From: Lachnospiraceae bacterium
Lineage (GTDB): Bacteria > Bacillota > Clostridia > Lachnospirales > Lachnospiraceae
DNA: 5,896 nucleotides
Reading direction: 5' to 3'
Assembly (NCBI GenBank): GCA_003447895.1
Contig: DLYC01000258.1
Coordinates: 1-5,896 of the forward strand
Shown: positions 1 through 4,751 of the stretch, one piece after another
Layout: each line of letters opens with the position of its first letter
Position numbering within the stretch: position 1 is the stretch's first letter
Notes under the pieces: model-generated
The model's input: the letters and a program-made list of their open reading frames with translations, nothing else
Told to the model about the DNA's origin: nothing
The model's database searches: none
Translations under genes and position numbers: made by a program

Positions 1-19
1 TTTTCGGTAACTTTGTCAT
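1..19 (-). CDS. 5' end of an unidentified gene downstream of tetR (partial)
   Basis: Only six codons are visible (M-T-K-L-P-K) before the window edge. The start is supported by a perfect ribosome site, AAAGGAGG on the minus strand at 28-35, eight bases before the ATG at 19-17. It begins 46 bases after the tetR stop codon in the same direction, with no terminator between, so it is most likely co-transcribed with tetR and controlled by it. TetR-family regulators often sit beside an efflux pump or an enzyme gene they repress, but six residues do not identify the product. Confidence 0.6.
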
Positions 20-65
20 CGATGTATCCTCCTTTGCTGTAATGTTGTCTATAGTCATCCGCCTT

Positions 66-689
66 TTACTCGCCCAGGAGCCGGATCAGGCAGCCGTAAG
101 TGAGCTCATAGACGGATTGATACACGTAGTTGATCCCCGCTTCCTTCATCGCGGTCTTCTGCTTTTCCGTGACCGCTGTGTAAGGGTAAATGCCGAACAT
201 AAAAGGGAAAAAAATATAGATGAAGTTCTGGATATCGGTCACGCTCATGTCCGGACAGAACTTTTCCAGCAGCATGCACATCCGCCGCATGGAACCTCCG
301 TAAGACTGCTTGAAGGTGCTCAGCAGCTCCTGCCGGCTGTTTGCTTCCATATCGTAGTTGTTCATGGAGAGAAGCTTTAAGAGCTGCTCCCGTCCTGCCA
401 GAGAATTTGCAATGCGGTCTGCCAATTCCTTTTTCGTGAGCTGCCCGTTTCCTTCCAGAATGGCGGTCAGGTCCTCATTCCAGCGGTCATATTCCCTTTG
501 GAAGAGCCCCAGAAAAATCTCTTCCTTTGTTTCAAAGTAGTTATAAATGGTCGGCCGGGAAAAGGAAGTGATTTTGCTGATCTCCTTGAGCGTGATCTCC
601 CGAAAGCTCATTGTCTGATAGAGCTGTTCACAGGCATTTATGATTTCTTCTCTTTTCCGGGCAATCTCTTCCTGTGTTACCTTTCTCAT
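66..689 (-). CDS. TetR/AcrR-family transcriptional regulator
   Basis: A 207-residue protein of normal TetR length. The N-terminal DNA-binding domain is clear: a helix around residues 6-26, then the helix-turn-helix at about 31-54 with the typical TLKEISKITSFSRPTIYNYF pattern followed by ETKEEIF. The remaining 150 residues are helical and form the variable ligand-binding and dimerisation domain; the ligand cannot be predicted. The ATG at 689-687 is preceded by a G-rich ribosome site (GGGGGAT). Upstream lie a consensus promoter and two identical palindromes placed to block it, so the protein almost certainly represses its own transcription and that of the following gene. Its base composition is more AT-rich than the transporter genes further along, which is common for such regulators. 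Family assignment is secure; the regulated pathway is unknown. Confidence 0.93.
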   Translation of the reverse strand: MRKVTQEEIARKREEIINACEQLYQTMSFREITLKEISKITSFSRPTIYNYFETKEEIFLGLFQREYDRWNEDLTAILEGNGQLTKKELADRIANSLAGREQLLKLLSMNNYDMEANSRQELLSTFKQSYGGSMRRMCMLLEKFCPDMSVTDIQNFIYIFFPFMFGIYPYTAVTEKQKTAMKEAGINYVYQSVYELTYGCLIRLLGE

Positions 690-714
690 TTTTTATCCCC
701 CACTATTTTTTGCT

Positions 715-727
715 TGACACCGTGTCA
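715..727. promoter_or_regulatory. Proximal TetR operator (at the transcription start)
   Basis: TGACACCGTGTCA is a perfect 6-1-6 palindrome identical to the core of the distal site. Its centre (721) is 36 bases from the centre of the other (757), a little over three helical turns. It covers roughly the first dozen transcribed bases of the tetR mRNA. Confidence 0.85.
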
Positions 728-735
728 GCATGTTT

Positions 736-764
736 ATTATAGGCGCATCTTGACACCGTGTCAA
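736..764 (-). promoter_or_regulatory. Consensus sigma-A promoter of the tetR operon
   Basis: On the minus strand the -35 box TTGACA (764-759) and the -10 box TATAAT (741-736) are both perfect and are separated by exactly 17 bases. The predicted start of transcription is near 729, giving a leader of about 40 nt before the tetR ATG. The -35 box is one half of the distal operator and the start site falls next to the proximal operator, so a bound repressor would exclude polymerase. Confidence 0.9.
750..764. promoter_or_regulatory. Distal TetR operator (overlaps -35)
   Basis: TTGACACCGTGTCAA is a perfect 7-1-7 palindrome covering the -35 box of the tetR promoter. The same 13-base core recurs at 715-727. 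Two identical palindromes bracketing a promoter ahead of a TetR gene are best explained as its operators. Confidence 0.85.
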
Positions 765-821
765 CATATAATCTGACATGTTTTCAGAAACTTTGAATCC
801 TGCTGTCTTTTCTTCCAAATC

Positions 822-863
822 AAAAAGGAGCCTCGGGCAGATTTCTGCTCTCAGCTCCTCTTT
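822..863 (-). terminator. Rho-independent terminator after the HAD-YdcF unit
   Basis: Read on the minus strand, GGAGC (858-854) pairs with GCTCC (831-827), and an inner stem GCAGA-AA-TCTGC (848-837) closes the loop, with a five-by-five internal loop between. The hairpin is followed directly by TTTTTG. It starts about 30 bases after the stop codon of the YdcF-like gene. On the plus strand the run after the stem is only CTCTTT, so activity in that direction would be weak. Confidence 0.75.
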
Positions 864-891
864 AATAGTTCTTTCCTGTCGGATCCGGTCT

Positions 892-1662
892 TCACCAGAT
901 GACCTGCGTCGCGATTCCTCCGAACAAAACAACCAGGATGATAAGCCAGATCAGCTCCGGCAGCGCGAGGTTGGCCAGAAGTCCGATACACTCCCGGACA
1001 AACGCGTTGGGCCAGAACCACCACTTTGTCCTGCTGCCAAGTCCCTCCGCACGGAGTCCTGCCAGGCCCGCCCAGATGCCGCTTCTGAAGACGTGGTAGT
1101 TGGTCGTCACAAAGATCACATTCTTATCATTTGCGTTTTCTTCCCGCTCCTCGATCAGCTTTTTGGAAAATTCCATGTTCTGATACGTGTTGCGGGACCT
1201 GTTTTCTTCCAGGATCACCCGCTCCGGGATCCCGCACGAGCGAAGGTAGTTTCCCATCGCTTCCGCCTCAGGCATGGGCTCGTCGCCGCCCTGTCCGCCG
1301 GACGGAATCAGGATGGCTTCCCTTCCCTGCGCCATCTGCGCCCTCCAGAACTCGATCGCCTTATCGACGCGCCCCTTAAGAAGCGGGGGAAGCGTTCCGT
1401 CTTTTCGAAAGCCACAGCCCAGGATCAGAATGTAATCCTGTACCGGCGCGGGAACATGCCGGGCCGCCCGCAGTCCGCTGACCACAGAGCCGATGAGTAT
1501 GCATTCAAAATAGGTATACACCGTAAAGTATACGCACTGCAGTGTGTACAGGATCATGATCTGCAGCTGCGATCCGGTGTAATCATGCAGCATGACCCAG
1601 ATGCCGAAGGCTTCGCCGCCGATCAGTGCAAGGCCGATCCCCAGTCCCAGAATATTTTGCAC
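892..1662 (-). CDS. YdcF/SanA-like DUF218 membrane protein
   Basis: A 256-residue membrane protein with a DUF218 (YdcF/SanA/ElyC) domain. Hydrophobic segments at about 4-25 and 33-63 precede the domain, and a further one lies at about 235-252. The domain opens with DYILILGCGFRKDG (76-89), then PLLKGRVDKAIEFW, the family signature SGGQGGDE (121-128) followed by PEAEAM, then an E-x-S-x-NT-like segment (EENRSRNTYQN), and TTNYHVFRSG near 185. Relatives in this family influence envelope or cell-wall precursor metabolism, but their biochemistry is poorly defined, so no reaction is assigned. The start is a GTG at 1662-1660; the reading frame is open upstream to 1698 but offers no other ATG, GTG or TTG. 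The ribosome site (GAGAG) is weak. It lies 31 bases after the stop of the HAD gene, so it is probably translated from the same mRNA, which ends at the terminator at 822-863. Confidence 0.85.
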   Translation of the reverse strand: MQNILGLGIGLALIGGEAFGIWVMLHDYTGSQLQIMILYTLQCVYFTVYTYFECILIGSVVSGLRAARHVPAPVQDYILILGCGFRKDGTLPPLLKGRVDKAIEFWRAQMAQGREAILIPSGGQGGDEPMPEAEAMGNYLRSCGIPERVILEENRSRNTYQNMEFSKKLIEEREENANDKNVIFVTTNYHVFRSGIWAGLAGLRAEGLGSRTKWWFWPNAFVRECIGLLANLALPELIWLIILVVLFGGIATQVIW

Positions 1663-1693
1663 ACGAAAACTCTCATGCCGCAGAAGCGCAATA

Positions 1694-2551
1694 TCAGATC
1701 AGTCCCAGGCGCTCCATCGCGTGCAGGACACCGTCCTCAGCAAGCGCGTCCGTGATCAGGTCCGCCTTGTCTTTGGCTTCCTGCGAGCCGTCCCCCAGGC
1801 ACACGCCGACTCCCGCGTACTCGAGCATCTGCAGATCATTGGGCCCGTCCCCGAAAGCCACTGTGTCATTTCTTGTCATGCCGTAGTAGTCTTCCACCGC
1901 TTTCATGCCCTCGCGCTTTGTGACGCCCAGCACAGTCACCTCTCCTTCGTAAGGGGTGGGCTTTCGAATGCTGGCCGCCGTGACCTTGATCCCCATGGGC
2001 TCGAATTTCTCCTGCATCTCCTCGACCGTCAGCGGACAGTTGTGGTAGATGAGCGTCTCGATGCTCCCGAATTTCTCCGGCTCTGTGGCGACCGAGTCAT
2101 CGACCTCCATGGCGCCGAGGATATGCTCAAAGGCCTCCTTATATTTGCCGTCCTCGATCTTCAGGCCGAAGATCTGGTTCATGATCATGGCCTCCGACCG
2201 AAGGCATCGCTCAGTCATCCGGACGCCGTGCTCGTTCTGGATCAGATAAGAAGCCCCGCTCTCCTCCAAAAAATTGATCAGCGCCTTCATTCTCTCCGGA
2301 CCGAACGTCCTGTGGCTGATCTGCTCGTCCCCCACATAGACATTGGCGCCGGCACACATGACCAGCCCGTCGAAGGGATAATCGGACAGGAGCCAGGGAT
2401 AGATCTGAGTCCGGCACCTGCCCGTGCACAGAAACAGCTTGTGCCCGTTCTCCTTGGCCCTTCTGAGGGCCTCCTGCGTGGAGGCCGGCATCTTGCCGTC
2501 AAACCCCACAAGCGTTCCGTCTATGTCAAAAAACAGTATTTTCTTTTTCAA
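1694..2551 (-). CDS. Cof-type HAD-IIB sugar/nucleotide phosphatase
   Basis: A 285-residue cytoplasmic HAD-superfamily phosphatase with all four motifs in order: motif I DIDGT (9-13; D9 nucleophile, D11 acid/base), motif II CTGR with T43, motif III lysine K212 in GVTKREG, and motif IV GDGPND (234-239) for Mg2+. The long insert between motifs II and III is the C2b cap of the HAD-IIB (Cof/YbiV/YkrA) group, which dephosphorylates sugar phosphates, FMN, PLP and similar small molecules; the substrate cannot be read from sequence. A TTG start at 2551-2549 is preferred to the in-frame TTG two codons upstream because GAGG (2562-2559) then sits seven bases ahead instead of one, and it gives the usual MKKKILFFDIDGTL opening. 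It is first gene of a two-gene unit with the YdcF-like protein. Confidence 0.92.
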   Translation of the reverse strand: MKKKILFFDIDGTLVGFDGKMPASTQEALRRAKENGHKLFLCTGRCRTQIYPWLLSDYPFDGLVMCAGANVYVGDEQISHRTFGPERMKALINFLEESGASYLIQNEHGVRMTERCLRSEAMIMNQIFGLKIEDGKYKEAFEHILGAMEVDDSVATEPEKFGSIETLIYHNCPLTVEEMQEKFEPMGIKVTAASIRKPTPYEGEVTVLGVTKREGMKAVEDYYGMTRNDTVAFGDGPNDLQMLEYAGVGVCLGDGSQEAKDKADLITDALAEDGVLHAMERLGLI

Positions 2552-2621
2552 TCGCAAACCTCAACTTCTGCTGCCCGGCACAACACAGGAAGCCGGACAG
2601 ATTCTTAATAGAAACCACTTT

Positions 2622-2630
2622 ACTATATCA
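2622..2630 (-). promoter_or_regulatory. Extended -10 promoter for the HAD-YdcF unit
   Basis: On the minus strand TGATATAGT matches the extended -10 form TGnTATAAT with one mismatch. No good -35 lies 16-18 bases upstream (TGTACG at 17), which fits an extended -10 promoter. The predicted start near 2615 gives a leader of about 65 nt. Within that leader TCCGGC (2597-2592) and GCCGGG (2579-2574) could pair across a 12-nt loop. Confidence 0.5.
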
Positions 2631-2654
2631 TCTGTTTCCTTCATCGTACACTAC

Positions 2655-2728
2655 CATCTTTTTACTTGCTTCGTCTTATTCTTGTTATTTGCATCTTTTT
2701 ACTTGCCGCCTCTTATTCTTGTTATTTG
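2655..2728. repeat. 37-bp tandem direct repeat, two copies
   Basis: Copy one spans 2655-2691 and copy two 2692-2728, directly abutting. Each begins CATCTTTTTACTTGC (15 bases) and ends with the same 18 bases, TCTTATTCTTGTTATTTG. The copies differ at only three of 37 positions, all in the four-base junction (TTCG versus CGCC). The unit is not a multiple of three and no open frame uses it. It lies upstream of the HAD promoter on one strand and upstream of the queT leader on the other, so it could hold duplicated regulatory sites for either; function is unknown. Confidence 0.9.
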
Positions 2729-2738
2729 GGCCGCAATG

Positions 2739-2815
2739 TGCTAACTTACTTTAGCAATGGATTTTTGCCATGCTCATGAAGGGGGCAGCAGCTCCCAAGT
2801 TTACAACAGGAAAGG
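2739..2815 (+). promoter_or_regulatory. Structured leader of queT with mutually exclusive hairpins
   Basis: Three stems can be drawn. Hairpin A pairs TGCTAA (2739-2744) with TTAGCA (2751-2756). Hairpin B pairs AGC and ATGG (2753-2760, one bulged A) with CCATGCT (2768-2774) around ATTTTTG; it reuses AGCA of hairpin A, so the two exclude each other. Hairpin C pairs GGGGGC (2781-2786) with GCTCCC (2791-2796) around AGCA, one G-U pair included. It is followed by an A-rich stretch and the queT ribosome site AGGAAAGG (2808-2815). QueT genes are commonly controlled by preQ1 riboswitches, and a short GC hairpin plus an A-rich tail running into the ribosome site resembles preQ1-I. However, the loop of hairpin C is too short, and in the alternative ten-base-loop register the ligand-contacting U and C do not match. 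I therefore call this a structured leader, not a proven riboswitch. Confidence 0.4.
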
Positions 2816-2824
2816 CTTAAAAAT

Positions 2825-3319
2825 ATGGAAAACAACACAACTACGGACCATACCCGTTACATTGCCCAGGCTGCGATGATCGCGGCCATTTATACTGTAC
2901 TGACAATGGTTGCCGCAGGCTTTGACCTCGCGAGCGGTGCCATCCAGGTCCGCTTCTCCGAAGCGCTCACGATCCTTCCGTTCTTTACACCGGCTGCCAT
3001 TCCCGGCCTGACCATCGGCTGCCTGCTCAGCAACCTGATCACCGGATGCGCCCTTCCGGATATCATCTTCGGATCCCTCGCGACGCTGATCGGCGCCGTC
3101 GGCACCTATGCGCTTCGCGGGAACCGCTTCCTGTGCGCGGTTCCGCCGATCGTATCCAATATGCTCATCATTCCCTTTATCCTGTCCTACGCATACCACA
3201 TACCGGGCAGTATTCCCTTTTTCATGCTGACGGTGGGAATCGGCGAGCTGATCTCGTGCATGGGACTGGGCCAGGTCCTTCTCTCCGCGCTCCTGAAGGT
3301 GCGGGGCAGGATTTTCTGA
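2825..3319 (+). CDS. queT: QueT-family ECF transporter S-component (queuosine precursor uptake)
   Basis: A 164-residue, strongly hydrophobic protein with about five to six membrane segments (roughly 12-33, 45-75, 79-97, 104-122, 129-157). The pattern IAQAAMIAAIYTVLT near 13-27, then GAIQVRFSEALTILPFFTPAAIPGLTIGCLLSN (38-70) and PDIIFGSLATLIGA (78-91) is characteristic of the QueT/COG4708 family, predicted substrate-binding subunits that use a shared ECF ATPase module to import queuosine precursors such as preQ1 or queuine. Length agrees with the family. The ATG start has AGGAAAGG at 2808-2815, nine bases ahead. No ECF ATPase or T-component lies beside it in this window, as expected for group II ECF systems with a shared module. 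It is followed 97 bases later by a THEP1-type NTPase in the same direction. Family call is firm; the substrate is inferred from the family. Confidence 0.87.
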   Translation: MENNTTTDHTRYIAQAAMIAAIYTVLTMVAAGFDLASGAIQVRFSEALTILPFFTPAAIPGLTIGCLLSNLITGCALPDIIFGSLATLIGAVGTYALRGNRFLCAVPPIVSNMLIIPFILSYAYHIPGSIPFFMLTVGIGELISCMGLGQVLLSALLKVRGRIF

Positions 3320-3343
3320 TTCCTCCGGAGCTGCCCGGCATCT

Positions 3344-3361
3344 TCTTCATACAGATGAAGA
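3344..3361 (+). other. Hairpin between queT and the NTPase
   Basis: TCTTCAT (3344-3350) and ATGAAGA (3355-3361) form a perfect seven-base stem with the loop ACAG. No T-run follows, so it is not a terminator; it may be an mRNA processing or stability element, or chance. Confidence 0.35.
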
Positions 3362-3384
3362 GCCTTGCCGCGGAGGACGACACA

Positions 3385-3420
3385 ATGATGAAAAAAGAAA
3401 ACGCTGACGTGAGAAAATGA
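3385..3420 (+). CDS. 11-codon mini-ORF coupled to the NTPase start
   Basis: ATG-ATG-AAA-AAA opens an 11-residue frame, MMKKENADVRK, ending in a TGA whose bases overlap the NTPase start as ATGA (3417-3420). A strong ribosome site, GGAGG at 3372-3376, stands eight bases before the first ATG, whereas the NTPase start has no recognisable ribosome site of its own. The arrangement suggests ribosomes load on the mini-ORF and reinitiate on the NTPase by translational coupling. The peptide has no recognised similarity and may have no role of its own. There is no in-frame upstream start for the NTPase, because a stop lies at 3405-3407. Confidence 0.5.
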   Translation: MMKKENADVRK

Positions 3421-4079
3421 AGACATGTAAAAACACTGACGCCAAACCGCATATTGTCCTGTGCGCCCCAAGGCAGACCGGAAAGACCACGCTCGTCGAA
3501 AAGATCCTCCGGGAGGCCGGGTGTCCGTCCTTCGGAGCCCCGGTTCCTGTCTACGGGTTTCAGACAAGGAGGCTTGTCCGATCCGACGGCACAGCTGAGA
3601 TCTATATGTTTCCCGCCGGCAGCGCTCCGGACAGCGCTCCGGAAGGAAGCGTCCCGCCGGATGCCCGCTATCTGGGCAGTACCTTCGGCCGTGTGAAGGA
3701 TGTCTGCCCGGAGGCCTTTGATTCGTACGGAACCTCCCTGATCCGGTCTGCTCGTCCCGGCGGCCTCCTCATTATGGATGAGATCGGCCACATGGAGAAG
3801 AATTCACCGCAGTTTCTTGAGGCCGTCTTTGAAGCCCTGGACGGAGACATCCCTGTCCTGGCCTGCGTGCGGTACACAGAAGCCGACGCCGTTTCCGCCG
3901 GACAGATTGCCGGGCAGGCCGGACAGGCTGCAGTGGCTGCGACGATCGGCCGAAATCCCCGCTCCCTCGACTACCTCGAGCGCATAAAGCACCACCCAAG
4001 GGTGCGCCTGTTCATGATGACCGGGGAGAACCGCGACGACATTTATGCGAATGTGAGAAGTGCTATTTTTTGCAAGTGA
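3417..4079 (+). CDS. THEP1-type P-loop NTPase
   Basis: A 220-residue cytoplasmic P-loop protein of the NTPase_1/THEP1 family (nucleoside-triphosphatases of uncertain cellular role). The Walker A loop is APRQTGKTT (17-25), with alanine in place of the first glycine of GxxxxGK[ST]; the catalytic lysine K23 and T24 are intact. Walker B is GLLIMDEIGHME (116-127), and the DEIGxME signature is diagnostic for this family. A SerAlaPro-rich insert at about 66-82 (AGSAPDSAPEGSVPPDA) lengthens the protein beyond usual members (about 170-190 residues) and contains a 12-base tandem duplication. The start is the only in-frame ATG; it overlaps the stop of the upstream mini-ORF. It follows queT in the same direction without a terminator, which suggests co-transcription. 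Family call is strong; role is unknown. Confidence 0.85.
   Translation: MKTCKNTDAKPHIVLCAPRQTGKTTLVEKILREAGCPSFGAPVPVYGFQTRRLVRSDGTAEIYMFPAGSAPDSAPEGSVPPDARYLGSTFGRVKDVCPEAFDSYGTSLIRSARPGGLLIMDEIGHMEKNSPQFLEAVFEALDGDIPVLACVRYTEADAVSAGQIAGQAGQAAVAATIGRNPRSLDYLERIKHHPRVRLFMMTGENRDDIYANVRSAIFCK
3620..3643 (+). repeat. 12-bp in-frame tandem duplication inside the NTPase gene
   Basis: CAGCGCTCCGGA occurs twice without a gap (3620-3631, 3632-3643) and encodes the repeated peptide SAPD-SAPE. Being a multiple of three it keeps the frame. It looks like a recent slippage duplication in a linker of the protein. Confidence 0.85.
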
Positions 4080-4106
4080 ATCTATGGTCCTTTTGTGCAT
4101 GGAATG

Positions 4107-4121
4107 CGGAGCCCTGCTCCG
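4107..4121 (+). other. Hairpin after the NTPase gene
   Basis: CGGAGC and GCTCCG form a perfect six-base stem around CCT. A U-tract is absent (GTAAGCAACT follows), so it is at most a weak or factor-dependent stop, and read-through into the thioredoxin-like gene is possible. Confidence 0.4.
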
Positions 4122-4178
4122 TAAGCAACTATATCTGAATGAAATATTGAAACAAACCAAATGAAAGGATATAGTTCT

Positions 4179-4427
4179 GTGAAAAAAATAATCTGTGTTT
4201 TACTGACAGTTCTCATCCTGATCTGCACCTGCACCGCATGCGCTTCCGGCGGCGGAAATAACGAGCCCGGAAAGACAATGCCCGACTTCACCGTAACTCT
4301 GTCGGACAATACAAGCGTCTCGCTCTCTGAGCTCCTTGCGGAGAATGACCTGGTCGTGCTCAATGTTTTTGCAACCTGGTGCGGCCCCTGCGAAATCGAA
4401 TTTCCCGACATGGAGAAGGTATATTAA
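4179..4427 (+). pseudogene. Truncated TlpA/ResA-type thioredoxin lipoprotein
   Basis: The 82-residue frame begins with a lipoprotein-like signal, MKKIICVLLTVLILICTCTAC, with C21 as the likely lipidated cysteine (TAC-ASGGG), and continues with the start of a TlpA/ResA thioredoxin domain: MPDFTVTLSDNTSVSLSELL (34-53), then VVLNVFATWCGPC (59-71) with the intact redox pair C68 and C71. It stops 11 residues later, at FPDMEKVY. Family members continue for roughly 80-100 more residues that build the rest of the fold, so this product should not fold or act as a normal thiol-disulfide reductase. The stop lies directly against the 29-base palindrome at 4428-4456, and no TlpA-like sequence is seen beyond it in any forward frame. 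The GTG at 4179 is preferred over the ATG at 4161 because AAAGGA (4164-4169) is well spaced from it. Relatives act outside the membrane in cytochrome maturation or repair of oxidised thiols. Confidence 0.75.
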
Positions 4428-4456
4428 TGAGTCAGGGGGACTGTCCCCCTGACTCA
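4428..4456. repeat. 29-bp perfect palindrome (REP-like element)
   Basis: TGAGTCAGGGGGAC is followed by a single T and its exact reverse complement, giving arms of 14 bases. It starts on the base after the stop codon of the truncated thioredoxin gene. There is no T-run after it (GCATGG), so it is not a standard terminator. Perfect GC-rich palindromes at gene ends are typical of dispersed REP-like elements, and its position suggests a link with the loss of the gene's 3' part. Only one copy is present here, so dispersal cannot be judged. Confidence 0.85.
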
Positions 4457-4459
4457 GCA

Positions 4460-4488
4460 TGGACAACACCCCTGTTATCAGCTATAAT
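4460..4488 (+). promoter_or_regulatory. Near-consensus sigma-A promoter
   Basis: TGGACA (4460-4465, five of six matches to TTGACA), a 17-base spacer and a perfect TATAAT (4483-4488). Transcription should begin around 4493-4496. The promoter begins four bases after the palindrome and drives the noncoding block that ends in a terminator at 4661-4697, or runs on into the S-component gene. Confidence 0.75.
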
Positions 4489-4492
4489 TTAA

Positions 4493-4697
4493 GTTGACGC
4501 AGATCCTGTGTCCGCACAACTAAATAGTAGTTCTTTGAGCAAAAGCACCTAAACGGACTTCGCTTACCCCCGCATGGTGTTGCGCCGAAGCCTTCGGGCT
4601 TCCGGGGCTGACAGAGAAATCGGTCAACCTTCCATTCTTGAAAAAAAGGGCATGAAAAATGACACTGCATGAGCGTTTTTTGTGCTGTGTCTTTTTT
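4493..4697 (+). ncRNA. Candidate leader/attenuator RNA or small RNA upstream of the ECF S-component
   Basis: About 200 nt lie between a good promoter and a strong terminator, with no supported reading frame. The first transcribed bases form a seven-pair hairpin, GACGCAG (4496-4502) with CTGTGTC (4506-4512), loop ATC. A weaker stem AACTA/TAGTT follows at 4518-4532. AGCACC (4544-4549) could pair with GGTGTT (4576-4581). A nested structure pairs CCCCG (4568-4572) with CGGGG (4603-4607) and directly stacks a GAAGCC-TTCG-GGCTTC hairpin (4587-4602) with a very stable C(UUCG)G loop. The terminator's 3' arm contains CTGTGTC again, so GACGCAG could pair with either copy, and GTGTC (4508-4512) could pair with GACAC of the terminator's 5' arm. 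That is the logic of an attenuator or riboswitch. I compared it by eye with TPP, FMN, SAM, cobalamin, Moco and preQ1 patterns and saw no match. An independent small RNA is the alternative. Confidence 0.5.
4661..4697 (+). terminator. Strong rho-independent terminator (probably bidirectional)
   Basis: GACACTGCA (4661-4669) pairs with TGCTGTGTC (4683-4691), nine positions with one central U-U mismatch, around a 13-base loop, and is followed by TTTTTT (4692-4697). Read on the minus strand the same stem is followed by ATTTTTC, so it may also stop transcripts from the other side. It lies 131 bases before the S-component start, so that gene is expressed only if this stop is bypassed or if an unseen promoter lies further on. 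Confidence 0.85.
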
Positions 4698-4751
4698 GTT
4701 GCCTGAAACCGTGGAAACTACACTTTGAGAAGAAATTTTGACAACCTGGCT

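Noticed and set aside
778..1755. 325-codon plus-strand open frame opposite the YdcF-like gene
   Set aside because: It is antisense to a gene with a clear DUF218 domain, starts inside the tetR control region and shows no family features; a shadow of the GC-rich minus-strand gene.
1592..2608. 338-codon plus-strand open frame opposite the HAD phosphatase
   Set aside because: Antisense to a gene with all four HAD motifs; its composition (many His, Arg, Pro, Leu) is typical of an antisense frame.
2653..2728. CRISPR-like repeats
   Set aside because: The two 37-base units abut with no spacer and there are no further copies.
2781..2815. Canonical preQ1-I riboswitch call
   Set aside because: GC hairpin, A-rich tail and ribosome site give a superficial match, but the best stem leaves only a four-base loop and the alternative register lacks the conserved ligand-contacting bases; kept only as an unclassified structured leader.
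4603..4650. TPP riboswitch, because of GGGGCTGACAGAG resembling the CTGAGA region
   Set aside because: The CTGAGA box is interrupted and the second conserved TPP half (GGATAATGCCAGCG-like) is absent.
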